Part shown: positions 33,757 through 43,043 of the stretch, in pieces
Layout of the letters: each line of letters opens with the position of its first letter
Numbering within the stretch: the stretch's first letter is position 1
NCBI RefSeq assembly: GCF_015864665.1
Contig: NZ_JADYWU010000001.1
Coordinates: 1,240,001-1,304,000 of the forward strand
Source of the DNA: Salinibacterium sp. SWN167
GTDB lineage: Bacteria > Actinomycetota > Actinomycetes > Actinomycetales > Microbacteriaceae
Direction of reading: 5' to 3'
Length of the DNA stretch: 64,000 nucleotides
Made by a program: the position numbers and the translations under genes
The notes under the pieces: model-generated
Told to the model about the DNA's origin: nothing
Databases searched by the model: none
What the model saw: only the letters and a program-made list of their open reading frames with translations

Positions 33757-36700
33757 ATGGGATCGAACTTTGACTACTTGGAAGACGCTTTCCCATCGTT
33801 GGCGAATTTGGGGCGGCTAGCCGAGGCTTACCGGCAGTCAGATCCGAACTCGTCACTCCTCAAACAGGGGATGATCGGCGAGTCCATCGTGTCTATGATG
33901 TTCAAATTCGACAGCGTCACGAAACCTTACGATGACAGAGCGATCACACGGATCGACTCGCTCCAGAGCGAGGGCTTGCTGCCCAAAGATGTTTTGGACA
34001 TTTTGCACCTGCTTAGAAAAGCTCGAAACCGAGCTGCGCACGATGGGTGGGGCGACGAAGAAACAGCGACCCAGTTCCTTTCGCCAATTCACTCAGTCAC
34101 TGGCTGGTTCGCGACAACGTATGGCCCGGTAGATCTCACCATACCTACCTTCGTTCTTCAGACATCCGATACCGTCGCGGAGAATACGCAATCGCTGGAG
34201 CAAGATCAGCTGACGCTGATTGAAGCTGATGAAAAGAAAGCTGAGACGGCTCCAGCTGTGACGAAGTCAGTGCGCCGGGACCGCGCTGACAAGGCCGCGA
34301 ACCAGCGCCCCCACACCGAAGCTGAAACTCGACTGCTTATCGATGAGCAACTGCGGCAAGTGGGTTGGGAGGCTGACAGTCAGGTGCTGCGCTACTCCAA
34401 AGGCGCACGGCCTGAAGCCTCAAGGAACTTGGCCATTGCTGAATGGCCAACCAACTCGGCGCTGCCTAACGGGGGTACGCGCGGTTTCGCCGATTACGCC
34501 CTCTTCGTCGGCAAGAAACTCGTTGCAGTAGTTGAAGCGAAAGCATCGCACAAAGACGTGCCTTCAGTCTTGGACTACCAGGCCAAGGATTATGCCCAGA
34601 CGATTAGATCCGATCATCACGATCTGACGCTGGGCACCTGGGGCGTATATCGGGCGCCATTTATATTCGCTACCAACGGCCGCCCCTACCTTGACCAGTA
34701 CAAAACGAAGTCGGGTGTGTGGTTCAGAGACGTGCGGAGTGCTGACAACATCCCGCGAGCTCTGCAAGGTTGGCACAGCCCCGGGGGTTTGATTGAACTT
34801 TTCGAATCCGACCCCGACAAGGCGGACAACGCACTTGCGAGTCTCAGCGATGATCTGCTTACCAATCCAAACGGCCTGAATCTTCGTAGCTACCAGATCG
34901 ACGCAATCCACGCCGCCGAGGATGCGGTCACTGGCGGCAAAACACACGCTCTGCTCGCGATGGCAACCGGCACAGGCAAAACGCGCACTGTGCTTGGCAT
35001 GATCTACCGATTTCTAAAAACCGATAGGTTCCGCAGAGTCCTGTTTCTGGTGGACCGCACCAGCCTGGGGGATCAGGCGGAAGACACGTTTAAAGATGTC
35101 AAACTCGAAGAACTGATGACTCTGAACGAGCTATACACGATCCAAGGCCTCGAAGACACAGAGATTGATCCGGACCTTCGCGTGCAGGTCTCGACCGTGC
35201 AGGGAATGGTCAAACGCCTTTTCCGTCCCGAAGGCGACACGAAACCCGCCGTGTCAGACTTCGATCTCATCATCATCGACGAAGCCCACCGAGGCTACTT
35301 ACTCGACAAAGAGATGACCGACGACGAAGTACAGTACCGCGACCAATTCGACTATCAATCAGCCTATCGAAGCGCGATCGACTATTTCGATGCCGCGAAG
35401 ATAGCGATAACGGCGACGCCTGCACTTCACACGACACAGATATTCGGGCAGCCGGTTTACACCTACACCTACCGTGAGGCCGTGATCGATGGATGGCTCG
35501 TGGACCATGACGCACCGCACCGTCTCACGACGAGACTGTCCAGTGACGGCATCAAATTCGCCAAGGGCGAAACCATACCGATCTATGATCCCGAAACGGG
35601 AGAAATTGCTAACAGCGCCGAGCTTGAAGATGAAGTCACCTTCGAGGTCGATCAGTTCAACCGAAAGGTGATCACCGAAGACTTCAATCGTGCGGTACTC
35701 GCCGAAATCGCCCAAGGCATTGACCCAACTTCGCCGGAGGAGTACGGCAAAACCTTGATCTATGCGGTCGATGACGCTCACGCTGACATGATCGTGAATC
35801 TGCTCAAAGGAATCTACGCAGAGTCCGGAGTAGATACCGATGCGATTATGAAGATCACCGGTAGCGTGGCTGGCGGCAACAAGAAAAAGATCAAAGAAGC
35901 GATCAAGCGGTTCAAAAACGAACGTTTCCCGTCAATCGTGGTCACCGTCGATCTGCTGACTACGGGAATTGATATACCCGAGCTGACTTCACTCGTATTC
36001 TTGCGCCGGGTTCGCTCTCGCATTTTGTTCGAGCAGATGCTCGGACGTGCGACCAGGCTTTGCCCTGAGATTGGTAAAGAGAAATTCGACATTTATGACC
36101 CGGTCGGCGTGTATGAGGCACTTGACCTCGTCAGCACGATGAAACCGCTCGCTGCGAACCCAAACACCTCTTTCGCGGATCTCCTCGAAGGCATCAACTT
36201 CACCGAGGAAGTCCCTGATAGCGAAGGTGACTCGTTGGCAGGAGTGATCACGCAGATCATAGCGAAGCTGCAACGCCGTGCTCACCGAGTGAAAGGCCAA
36301 GCCGCCGAACATGCGAACGACCTTGCTGGCGGGAAGGGTCTCAAGGGAGTCGCGGAAACTTTGAAGAACCTCAGCTCCGAAGACGCCGCCGAATGGGTCA
36401 AAGATCACGTCCATCTATTTGCCTACCTTGACGACAACACGTTTGATGGCCCCAGATCGCTCGTCATCTCCGACAAGTCAGACGAATTATTAACTCACAC
36501 GAGAGATTATGGCGACACGAAACGCCCTGAGGACTACCTCGACGAGTTCACGACCTACCTGAAAACCAACCGAGATGAGATCGCAGCGCTCACCATTATC
36601 TGTACCAAACCTTCGGACCTCACGCGGGAACAGCTCAAGTCGCTTAAACTGGTCTTGGATCGCGCAGGGTTTACCCAGCAGAGACTTTCAAGCGCTGTCT

Positions 36701-37032
36701 CTGAGATGACCAATACCGATATCACTGCTGACATCATCTCCCTGATCCGCAGGTACACCATCGGTTCGCCCTTGCTCAGCCATGAAGAACGAGTAGAGCT
36801 AGCGGTGCAAAAGATCGAAAGCAAGTACGAGTTCAACAGGATGGAACAGAATTGGCTCAGACGAATTCAGGACTTCCTCGCCAACGAAGAGTTGATAAGT
36901 CAAGATACGTTTGACGAAGACGTCCGCTTCCGAAACAAGGGTGGGTTCGCGCAAATCGATAAGGCATTTCGAGGTCGCCTCAGCTCAGTCATCAATGACA
37001 TCAACACCTACATGTACGAGGAAGCAGCTTAA
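33757..37032 (+). CDS. hsdR: Type I restriction enzyme, R subunit
   Basis: 1091 residues. ATP-driven translocase/nuclease of the type I system. Residues 1-130 resemble a DUF4145-type domain (LRKARNRAAHDGW). The HsdR_N nuclease region has FADYALF...VVEAKAS near residue 259 (PD-(D/E)xK aspartate and ExK). The helicase follows with ATGTGKT near residue 404, IIDEAHRGY near 507, TATPAL, and motif VI in FEQMLGRATRLCP. The C-terminal part fits the EcoEI R family. AGGAG precedes the ATG. The TAA overlaps the hsdM ATG by one base. Confidence 0.92.
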   Translation: MGSNFDYLEDAFPSLANLGRLAEAYRQSDPNSSLLKQGMIGESIVSMMFKFDSVTKPYDDRAITRIDSLQSEGLLPKDVLDILHLLRKARNRAAHDGWGDEETATQFLSPIHSVTGWFATTYGPVDLTIPTFVLQTSDTVAENTQSLEQDQLTLIEADEKKAETAPAVTKSVRRDRADKAANQRPHTEAETRLLIDEQLRQVGWEADSQVLRYSKGARPEASRNLAIAEWPTNSALPNGGTRGFADYALFVGKKLVAVVEAKASHKDVPSVLDYQAKDYAQTIRSDHHDLTLGTWGVYRAPFIFATNGRPYLDQYKTKSGVWFRDVRSADNIPRALQGWHSPGGLIELFESDPDKADNALASLSDDLLTNPNGLNLRSYQIDAIHAAEDAVTGGKTHALLAMATGTGKTRTVLGMIYRFLKTDRFRRVLFLVDRTSLGDQAEDTFKDVKLEELMTLNELYTIQGLEDTEIDPDLRVQVSTVQGMVKRLFRPEGDTKPAVSDFDLIIIDEAHRGYLLDKEMTDDEVQYRDQFDYQSAYRSAIDYFDAAKIAITATPALHTTQIFGQPVYTYTYREAVIDGWLVDHDAPHRLTTRLSSDGIKFAKGETIPIYDPETGEIANSAELEDEVTFEVDQFNRKVITEDFNRAVLAEIAQGIDPTSPEEYGKTLIYAVDDAHADMIVNLLKGIYAESGVDTDAIMKITGSVAGGNKKKIKEAIKRFKNERFPSIVVTVDLLTTGIDIPELTSLVFLRRVRSRILFEQMLGRATRLCPEIGKEKFDIYDPVGVYEALDLVSTMKPLAANPNTSFADLLEGINFTEEVPDSEGDSLAGVITQIIAKLQRRAHRVKGQAAEHANDLAGGKGLKGVAETLKNLSSEDAAEWVKDHVHLFAYLDDNTFDGPRSLVISDKSDELLTHTRDYGDTKRPEDYLDEFTTYLKTNRDEIAALTIICTKPSDLTREQLKSLKLVLDRAGFTQQRLSSAVSEMTNTDITADIISLIRRYTIGSPLLSHEERVELAVQKIESKYEFNRMEQNWLRRIQDFLANEELISQDTFDEDVRFRNKGGFAQIDKAFRGRLSSVINDINTYMYEEAA

Positions 37033-38453
37033 TGAACAACCAAGACATCGTCGCAAAACTGTGGAGACTTTCCGACGTTCTGCGTGATGACGGCATCACC
37101 TACCACCAGTACGTGACCGAACTGACATATATTCTCTTCCTCAAGATGGCCAAGGAGACTGGCACTGAAGGTCAGATCCCACGGGAGTACCGGTGGGACG
37201 TGCTGCGCACCAAATCCGGCATCGAGCTGAAGCGATACTACCGAGACCTGTTGCAACACCTCGGGGAGGCAGCCGCCGGACGCGTCCAAGAGATCTACGC
37301 TGGTGCGTCGACCAATATCGATGAGCCAGCCAACCTCAAGAAGATCATTTCTTCAATCGATGCCCTCGACTGGTTCTCAGCTCGAGAAGAAGGGCTCGGA
37401 AACCTCTACGAGGGGCTTCTTGAAAAGAACGCGAACGAGAAGAAGTCTGGGGCTGGGCAGTACTTTACCCCTCGTGTACTGATCGATGTGATGGTCAGAG
37501 TCATGGACCCCCAGCCGGGCGAGCGATGCAACGACCCCGCTTGCGGCACCTTTGGCTTCATGATCGCCGCGAACAAACATGTGCTTGAAGCAACGGACGA
37601 CTTGTTCACCCTCGATCAAGACCAAGCAAAATTCCAAGTCAAACAGGCGTTCACCGGAGTCGAGTTGGTTCACGACACCCATCGACTCGCGCTCATGAAC
37701 GCAATGTTGCACGGCATCGAGGCCCCGATCACGCTCGGTGACACTCTCTCGCCACTCGGCAAGAACCTGCGCGGGTATGACCTCGTGCTAACGAACCCGC
37801 CGTTCGGTACGAAAAAGGGTGGCGAACGCGCCAGCCGCGACGATCTCACATTCCCCTCCTCAAACAAACAGCTGAATTTTCTGCAGCACATCTACCGCAG
37901 CCTTAAACCCGGGGGACGCGCCGCCGTCGTGCTGCCAGACAACGTGCTCTTCGCCGACGGAGATGGCAAACGCATTCGTGAAGACCTCATGGATAAGTGC
38001 GACCTTCACACCATCCTTCGCCTGCCTACCGGCATCTTCTACGCGCAAGGTGTCAAAACCAACGTGCTCTTCTTCGAGCGCGGCGCGACTGACAAAAGCA
38101 ACACCGGCGGAGTCTGGTTCTACGACCTGCGCAGTGGCATGCCGTCGTTCGGCAAGCGTACGCCCCTCACCACCCGTCACTTTGCTGAGTTCGAGGACGC
38201 GTACACGGCACCGGATCGAGTTGCGATCGAGGATGAGCGATGGAGCTATCTCACGCGCGAAGAGATCGCAGACAAAAATAATTCGCTCGACCGAGGCCTC
38301 ATTCGTAGCACTGACGATGGGCAAGACCTCGTCAACCTAGACCCAGCTAGATTGGCAGCCGACGCGGCTGACTTGCTTGAAGAAGCAGTCGACTTGCTAC
38401 GCTCCCTCTCAGCTGAACTAGGTTCCGAAGTCGTCCCAGACGAGGTCCGCTAG
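37032..38453 (+). CDS. hsdM: Type I restriction-modification, M subunit (adenine-N6 methyltransferase)
   Basis: 473 residues. N-terminal HsdM_N helical domain (KLWRLSDVLRDDGITYHQYV), SAM motif I CNDPACGTFGFM near residue 167 and catalytic motif IV LTNPPFGTKKGG near residue 255. With HsdS it methylates the host's sites to protect them from HsdR. The start overlaps the hsdR stop (TAATG). hsdS begins 2 nt downstream of the stop, so the three genes form one operon in R-M-S order. Confidence 0.94.
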   Translation: MNNQDIVAKLWRLSDVLRDDGITYHQYVTELTYILFLKMAKETGTEGQIPREYRWDVLRTKSGIELKRYYRDLLQHLGEAAAGRVQEIYAGASTNIDEPANLKKIISSIDALDWFSAREEGLGNLYEGLLEKNANEKKSGAGQYFTPRVLIDVMVRVMDPQPGERCNDPACGTFGFMIAANKHVLEATDDLFTLDQDQAKFQVKQAFTGVELVHDTHRLALMNAMLHGIEAPITLGDTLSPLGKNLRGYDLVLTNPPFGTKKGGERASRDDLTFPSSNKQLNFLQHIYRSLKPGGRAAVVLPDNVLFADGDGKRIREDLMDKCDLHTILRLPTGIFYAQGVKTNVLFFERGATDKSNTGGVWFYDLRSGMPSFGKRTPLTTRHFAEFEDAYTAPDRVAIEDERWSYLTREEIADKNNSLDRGLIRSTDDGQDLVNLDPARLAADAADLLEEAVDLLRSLSAELGSEVVPDEVR

Positions 38454-38455
38454 AG

Positions 38456-39784
38456 ATGGCACGCAAACGCGCGACACCCCTCATCACTGACATCGAGGAC
38501 ATCCCCGACGAATTGCTGGTTCCCGAAGGCGAGCAGCCGTACGATATTCCGAACCACTGGACCTGGGTCCGGCTCAGTGCTATCTGTCTGGTGAACCCGC
38601 CGAAACCAGATGTCGAAGGAATCACCGACGACCGCGACGTGACATTTATCCCTATGTCTGCCATTTCCGAGACCACTGGGACTGTCATCGCGCCTGAAAC
38701 TCGAGCTCTCGGAGCGGTAAAAGCAGGCTACACAGCGTTCCGTGCCGGGGACGTGCTCTTCGCCAAAATCACTCCATGCATGGAGAACGGAAAGGTCGCA
38801 GTAGTCGAATCGGATGCCGCCGGGCTTGCATACGGCTCTACAGAATTCCTAGTTCTGCGACCTAGCCCCCTACTCGATGAGAACTTCTTGCACACTTTCT
38901 TGCGCCAAGAGAGTTTTCGTGCTGAGGCTAAAGCTGTTATGTCTGGTGCAGTTGGGCAGCAGCGTGTTCCGCGTGGTTTTATCGAGACTCTAGCGTTTCC
39001 CCTGCCGCCGCTTGATGAGCAGCAAGCCATTGTCAAGAAAGTTCAGCAGACTATCCGAAGGCTAGACGACGTTCTCGAGCGCCTCGACCAGCTCCTCGAC
39101 CAAGCGCCCGGACAGCGCGCCGCAATCCTTCAATCTGCAGTGACCGGGGCCCTCACTAAGTCGTGGCGAGTACGAAATAACACCACCTGGCCAGAACAGA
39201 GAAGCGGAGAGCTTTTCGACTTCGTCACAAGTGGCTCTCGTGGCTGGTCAAAGTACTACAAGGATGAGGGAACGGTGTTTCTGCGGATGGGCAACCTGAC
39301 GCGCGATTCGATTGACTTCGATCTCTCTGATCTCCAGAGGGTTGCATTGCCGGATGAGGTCGAAGGCCGGAGAAGCCAGGTGTCCGACGGGGATCTGCTC
39401 ATAACAATCACGGCTGACGTCGGGCACGTCGCACTCGTTCGTAATTTCATCGAAGACGCGTATATTAATCAGCACTTAGCTCTAGCCCGACCAGCCGGCC
39501 ATGTGGTGCCAGAGTTCTTGGCCTGGTATCTCAGATCGCCAGTCGGCGCGGAGAACATTCGAGCTAAACAACGCGGAGCTACGAAGTCCGGGCTTGGACT
39601 GGACGACATAAGGTCGCTTGCGATTGTGTTGCCGCAGCCGGAAGAGCAGTTTGAGATTGTCCGTCGGCTGACGGTCGAACTTGAATGGCTCGATCGGGTA
39701 CTCGCGCGCGTGCGGGACGCCAGAGACCAACTCGTTAGTGCGAGGAAAGTGGTTCGCAGTCAAGCAGTCCGTGGCGCGGCTTAG
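38456..39784 (+). CDS. hsdS: Type I restriction-modification, specificity subunit
   Basis: 442 residues with two target-recognition domains (about residues 25-195 and 240-410). Each is followed by a conserved helical spacer: PLPPLDEQQAIVKKVQQTI...LDQLLDQAP and LPQPEEQFEIVRRLTVELEWL...RDQLVSARKV. The two TRDs define a bipartite DNA target that cannot be read from sequence alone. The gene is full length and shows no inverted duplicate, so no phase-variable shuffling is evident. Confidence 0.92.
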   Translation: MARKRATPLITDIEDIPDELLVPEGEQPYDIPNHWTWVRLSAICLVNPPKPDVEGITDDRDVTFIPMSAISETTGTVIAPETRALGAVKAGYTAFRAGDVLFAKITPCMENGKVAVVESDAAGLAYGSTEFLVLRPSPLLDENFLHTFLRQESFRAEAKAVMSGAVGQQRVPRGFIETLAFPLPPLDEQQAIVKKVQQTIRRLDDVLERLDQLLDQAPGQRAAILQSAVTGALTKSWRVRNNTTWPEQRSGELFDFVTSGSRGWSKYYKDEGTVFLRMGNLTRDSIDFDLSDLQRVALPDEVEGRRSQVSDGDLLITITADVGHVALVRNFIEDAYINQHLALARPAGHVVPEFLAWYLRSPVGAENIRAKQRGATKSGLGLDDIRSLAIVLPQPEEQFEIVRRLTVELEWLDRVLARVRDARDQLVSARKVVRSQAVRGAA

Positions 39785-40006
39785 GCCCGGAACGTTAACC
39801 CGTCACTCCTATTCAGCGTCCGCCGAGCGGCGCTCCGGGCTCTGTCGTGACCTGCCCTGCGATATTTTGACGCAGGCGCAAGTCAGCGGGCGCAGCTAGT
39901 CTCGCGTGTGCCCAGCGAGCCCGAAATCGGATCAAAGTGAACTTATCAGTGTGAAAAATGAGCAAATAGTTTGCTGGGCAAGGTAAATGCGGGCGCCTTT
40001 TCAGGT

Positions 40007-40036
40007 GTGCCCCGCGATGATAGCCTCGCGGGGCAC
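40007..40036. terminator. Bidirectional terminator between hsdS and the coiled-coil gene
   Basis: GTGCCCCGCGA (40007-40017) pairs perfectly with TCGCGGGGCAC (40026-40036) across an 8-nt loop. It sits between convergent genes. The rest of the 268-bp gap (39785-40052) shows no gene. Confidence 0.75.
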
Positions 40037-40052
40037 TGCCTTGTGCCGCACG

Positions 40053-40784
40053 CTATTCGAGTGCGCGGGCGCTCGCTTCCTTCGTCGGGACCTTATCCGG
40101 CGATGAGGAAGGTGAGTCCTGTTTCAGCGCCTCGCGCTCCTGAATGCGCGCTGCCTGATCGATGACCCGCTGCGCCTTCTTCGCAAGGTGGAGCAATTGC
40201 CGTGCGTCGAGTTTGGCTTTATCGCGGGCGCTCTCAGCCTCCGTCTTGCGAGTGAGGAGCTCGCGGAGACGGTTCTGCTCGAACGCGTTCTGCTCATGCA
40301 GCTCCTCGATGCGCTCGTGGGCCTCGTTCTTCTGGCGTTCTAGGTCACCGATTGAGACGCTGCGCTCGGCGAGCCCGCTGGCAGGGTTGTAGCGGTACGA
40401 AGGCTCGCGCCCGCCGTCACCGGCCTTGTGCAGGGCAACGAGATCGGCATGGTCGGCGAGCATCACAGCCAAATTCGCTGCGATCACGCGCTCGATTACC
40501 GCCTCAGTGAACTGCGCGCCGAGATCATCCTCGTGGATCGGCGAACCCAGCGACGAACCGTCAACGTCTAGCAGGGCATAGCTGGCACGACGCTTAAGGC
40601 CAGCGCGGAGCCGAAACTTCCGAGGCTTCAGGGCAAAACCGGACATGAAAGCGTGGCTGCGCTGGATGTTGAACTTCGCGAGCGTGGGGTCGATCAGCGT
40701 GGCGTCGTGAAGCAACTTGACTTCGCCGAGGCTCTGCTCAATGTAAGCAACGGTGAGGTCGTGGATCGTTTTGGTTGTATTCAT
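40053..40784 (-). CDS. Relaxase-linked coiled-coil protein of unknown function
   Basis: 243 residues. Residues 1-140 are mixed alpha/beta. Residues about 150-225 form a long charged coiled coil (DLERQKNEAHERIEELHEQNAFEQ...). The tail is disordered. The ATG at 40784 is chosen over 40808 because AAAGGA precedes it. It lies just downstream of the relaxase gene, so it may be a transfer accessory or partition-like protein of the island. No family recognised. Confidence 0.6.
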   Translation of the reverse strand: MNTTKTIHDLTVAYIEQSLGEVKLLHDATLIDPTLAKFNIQRSHAFMSGFALKPRKFRLRAGLKRRASYALLDVDGSSLGSPIHEDDLGAQFTEAVIERVIAANLAVMLADHADLVALHKAGDGGREPSYRYNPASGLAERSVSIGDLERQKNEAHERIEELHEQNAFEQNRLRELLTRKTEAESARDKAKLDARQLLHLAKKAQRVIDQAARIQEREALKQDSPSSSPDKVPTKEASARALE

Positions 40785-40815
40785 AATGAGAGTCCTTTCT
40801 TGACTCATAGTTGGG

Positions 40816-41805
40816 TCAGTCGCCGTACTCGCGCTCTCGCTGAGGTTGACGCTGATTCCCGCGCATGAACCGTTCGCGCGCGGGAGTTTGGGGAGTTTTT
40901 GAGGTCATACGGTGCTTGAGACGCAGCGCAATCTGCTCGAACTCGTCGGGCTCAAGTTCGAGCCCGGCCATCGGCCGCGGAGCGGGCGCGATACCCGCGA
41001 CTCGCTGCCGAAATAATTCGTTCACCGGCTCGGCCGTGAAGTCGGGAGTCAAAGCAGAGGCCTTCTTGCGCCCGATTCTGCCGTTATCGGTGCGGCGCAT
41101 TTTGAAGGACCACCCGTCTCGGTGCGTTACCGCGAGGGTAACGCCCTGCTCGCCGAGCACCGTTTCGAACGAAGGCTGATCGATAGCACGAGGATCCTGC
41201 AGCGCGTCGAACACGGTATCGCCGAGGGTTTGCTCGAACCCCCGCGGTGCGAACGCCTCACGCCGCTGCTCCCAGCCCGGTTTTGGCTGCGCAGGATCGG
41301 GCAGCACTCGCAAGCCTTCATCACGCATCAAATCATCATTGAGCTGGTGCAGGCCGTGCCGCCAAGACGTGAACCGTTGCAAGCTCTTGCCCGTGAGGTT
41401 GTCATGGTTCAGCACAAGGATGTGAGCGTGACCATGCCCTCCTGCCGCGTCAGAGTGCACGACCACGAGATGATCAGCGCTGTGCATCCGTTCGACGAGT
41501 GCAGAGGCTATGTCGCGGATGCGCTCCATGTTCGCCCGCGAGGTCACATCGAACTCGTCGGGGTGAAAAGCGAGAACATACGAATATAGTTCGTTGCTGC
41601 GACCTGTGTTCTTCGCGAGGCGTTGGGCGCGAGCGACGAAATCGGCGGGAGAAGTGCTGCCGTTCGCCATCGAAACCATGAGGGCAGCGGCGCGGGTCTG
41701 ACCTCGAGAACGCAGCCGCTCTCGGATCTTCTTGTCGTTGCCATACAGGACGTATGCAACCGAGGCAGCGGCATCCTTTGAGGGTTGAACATTGATCGTG
41801 CTCAT
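40816..41805 (-). CDS. Relaxase / mobilization nuclease (HUH type)
   Basis: 329 residues. Nicks the transfer origin and stays bound to the 5' end. The metal-binding three-histidine site is visible as VVVHSDAAGGHGHAHILVLNHD near residues 115-137. A tyrosine in SVAYVLYGNDKK near the N-terminus is the candidate nucleophile. It is short: many MOB relaxases carry an extra helicase or primase domain, absent here. It overlaps the end of the MobC-like gene by 4 nt. Confidence 0.8.
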   Translation of the reverse strand: MSTINVQPSKDAAASVAYVLYGNDKKIRERLRSRGQTRAAALMVSMANGSTSPADFVARAQRLAKNTGRSNELYSYVLAFHPDEFDVTSRANMERIRDIASALVERMHSADHLVVVHSDAAGGHGHAHILVLNHDNLTGKSLQRFTSWRHGLHQLNDDLMRDEGLRVLPDPAQPKPGWEQRREAFAPRGFEQTLGDTVFDALQDPRAIDQPSFETVLGEQGVTLAVTHRDGWSFKMRRTDNGRIGRKKASALTPDFTAEPVNELFRQRVAGIAPAPRPMAGLELEPDEFEQIALRLKHRMTSKTPQTPARERFMRGNQRQPQREREYGD

Positions 41806-42476
41806 GCGGATGTCCGATCTCCGAGGGCAGCGCGGACTTCACCCACTGCGGCGATCACCGCGCGTAGCGAATCGCCATCTACCGTCTGCCCCTTGCGAAG
41901 CGCCTGGTTGAGATTCACGCCGACGCGGCGCAACTGCTCGACCGCCCGGGCGAGCTCTAGGTCGGGTTTCTCGTGCGCGGTCTGTTGCATCGCGGTTTCG
42001 TGGGTTCCGCGAACATCGAGCGCGTCGCTCATCACCGCCCGCGCCCACGCCGACGGCTTCACCCCGAGCACCCGAGCACGGGCGCGGATCGCTTCGCGCT
42101 CTGTGTTCGTGAGCCGGACATCAAGCGACACATCGCGCCGCGCACGAGAGCTGACGCGGCGGACATGGCCACCGGTCGGCTCCATTACTTTTGCCGGAAC
42201 TACGGCAAAAGTTTCGTCGCGCGGCTGCACGGATACCGGGGCACTACCCGGCACCGCTCCGCCGTGACCTACAACGCCCCGAGCCACAGAGCCACTGCGC
42301 TGCGACTCCCTCGGGGTGTTGTCGGTCTGGCCAGCAGGGTAACCGTCGGACAAAGCGCTGACGCGCTTTGTCTCCGGTTCTCGCTGGCCCGAGTCCTCGC
42401 GCGCTTCGCGCACTGCGGGCTGGGGTGGCCCGAGCACCCGACGGGGTGCCCGTGGCTGGGGGCTGATCGCGTTCAC
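41802..42476 (-). CDS. mobC: MobC-like relaxosome protein, start uncertain
   Basis: 224 residues from the GTG at 42476, which overlaps the upstream stop by 4 nt. The recognisable part is the C-terminal 115 residues: a ribbon-helix-helix-like DVSLDVRLTNTEREAIRARA, then the MobC signature LARAVEQLRRVGVNLNQALR. The first ~97 codons are low-complexity and lie over a run of strong DNA dyads, so they may be non-coding transfer-origin DNA. In that case the true start would be the ATG at 42185, giving a typical 127-residue MobC. The function (helping the relaxase open oriT) is inferred from the family. Confidence 0.65.
   Translation of the reverse strand: MNAISPQPRAPRRVLGPPQPAVREAREDSGQREPETKRVSALSDGYPAGQTDNTPRESQRSGSVARGVVGHGGAVPGSAPVSVQPRDETFAVVPAKVMEPTGGHVRRVSSRARRDVSLDVRLTNTEREAIRARARVLGVKPSAWARAVMSDALDVRGTHETAMQQTAHEKPDLELARAVEQLRRVGVNLNQALRKGQTVDGDSLRAVIAAVGEVRAALGDRTSA
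42187..42212. repeat. Perfect 10-bp inverted repeat next to the internal mobC ATG
   Basis: ACTTTTGCCG (42187-42196), loop GAACTA, CGGCAAAAGT (42203-42212). On the minus strand it ends one base before the ATG at 42185. A MobC operator or nic-proximal hairpin are both plausible. Confidence 0.6.
42329..42389. other. Nested dyad, candidate oriT
   Basis: An inner perfect 10-bp stem GACAAAGCGC-tgac-GCGCTTTGTC (42349-42372) is enclosed by an outer GGCCAGC (42329-42335) / GCTGGCC (42383-42389), with AACC/GGTT pairing between. Large nested hairpins beside mobC and relaxase genes are typical of transfer origins. No nic site is identifiable by eye. Confidence 0.5.
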
Positions 42477-42829
42477 GCTCCTACCCCCTCACCGGCAGCA
42501 ACCGCCATCGCGGCGGTCACGCCCGGTAGCGCCGGTGAGGGGGCAGTAGAAGTGAACACAGCGGCGATCCGCGAGCGCTGGGCCTCACTGAAGCGCGGCG
42601 CAGTGGCGATCAGATCGGCGATTATCCGGTCGGCCTCGTGCTCGGCGCGCTGCGGCGTGGTCAGGCCCTCAAGGCCCGCAGCAGTGAACAGCAGGCGACC
42701 GCGTAACTTTGCCGCGGACAAGTGGCCAGAATCGACGAGACGGCGCAAATGACGCTCGGAGTAGCCGCTGACGTCTACGGCGGCGGAGAGGGGGACAGAG
42801 TATTCAGAAGTAGGGGCAGAAATCACCAT
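42473..42829 (-). CDS. Helix-turn-helix DNA-binding protein
   Basis: 118 residues. VPLSAAVDVSGYSERHLRRLVDSGHL then AAKLRGRLLF is a MerR/excisionase-like winged HTH (residues about 12-50), followed by an acidic helical region. Upstream of and coupled to the MobC-like gene, so it may regulate mobilization or act as a recombination directionality factor for the integrase. The ATG at 42829 is used; a TTG at 42841 is possible. Confidence 0.7.
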   Translation of the reverse strand: MVISAPTSEYSVPLSAAVDVSGYSERHLRRLVDSGHLSAAKLRGRLLFTAAGLEGLTTPQRAEHEADRIIADLIATAPRFSEAQRSRIAAVFTSTAPSPALPGVTAAMAVAAGEGVGA

Positions 42830-42841
42830 GACGGGGTCCAA

Positions 42842-42859
42842 ACAGCAGTTACCTGCTGT
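42842..42859. promoter_or_regulatory. Inverted repeat upstream of the HTH gene
   Basis: ACAGCAG-ttac-CTGCTGT, a perfect 7-bp dyad 12 nt before the HTH start. Its size and place fit an autoregulatory operator. The rest of the gap to the integrase (to 43043) shows shorter dyads (CCAGG/CCTGG at about 42985) but no gene. Confidence 0.5.
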
Positions 42860-43043
42860 CCTGACGCCAGTCGCCCGAGGGACAGATTTCTCGGACGCGT
42901 GGATGATTTCTAAGAAACCGAGGAGCGTAGACCCGGTGCCCTGATCGACTCGCCGTGCCGATCCTGAACTGGGGAGAAGGAACCAGGTTGCGATCTCCTG
43001 GCTGGACGGCTCCCCGTCGATTTTATTCTGTTATAACGTCAGC

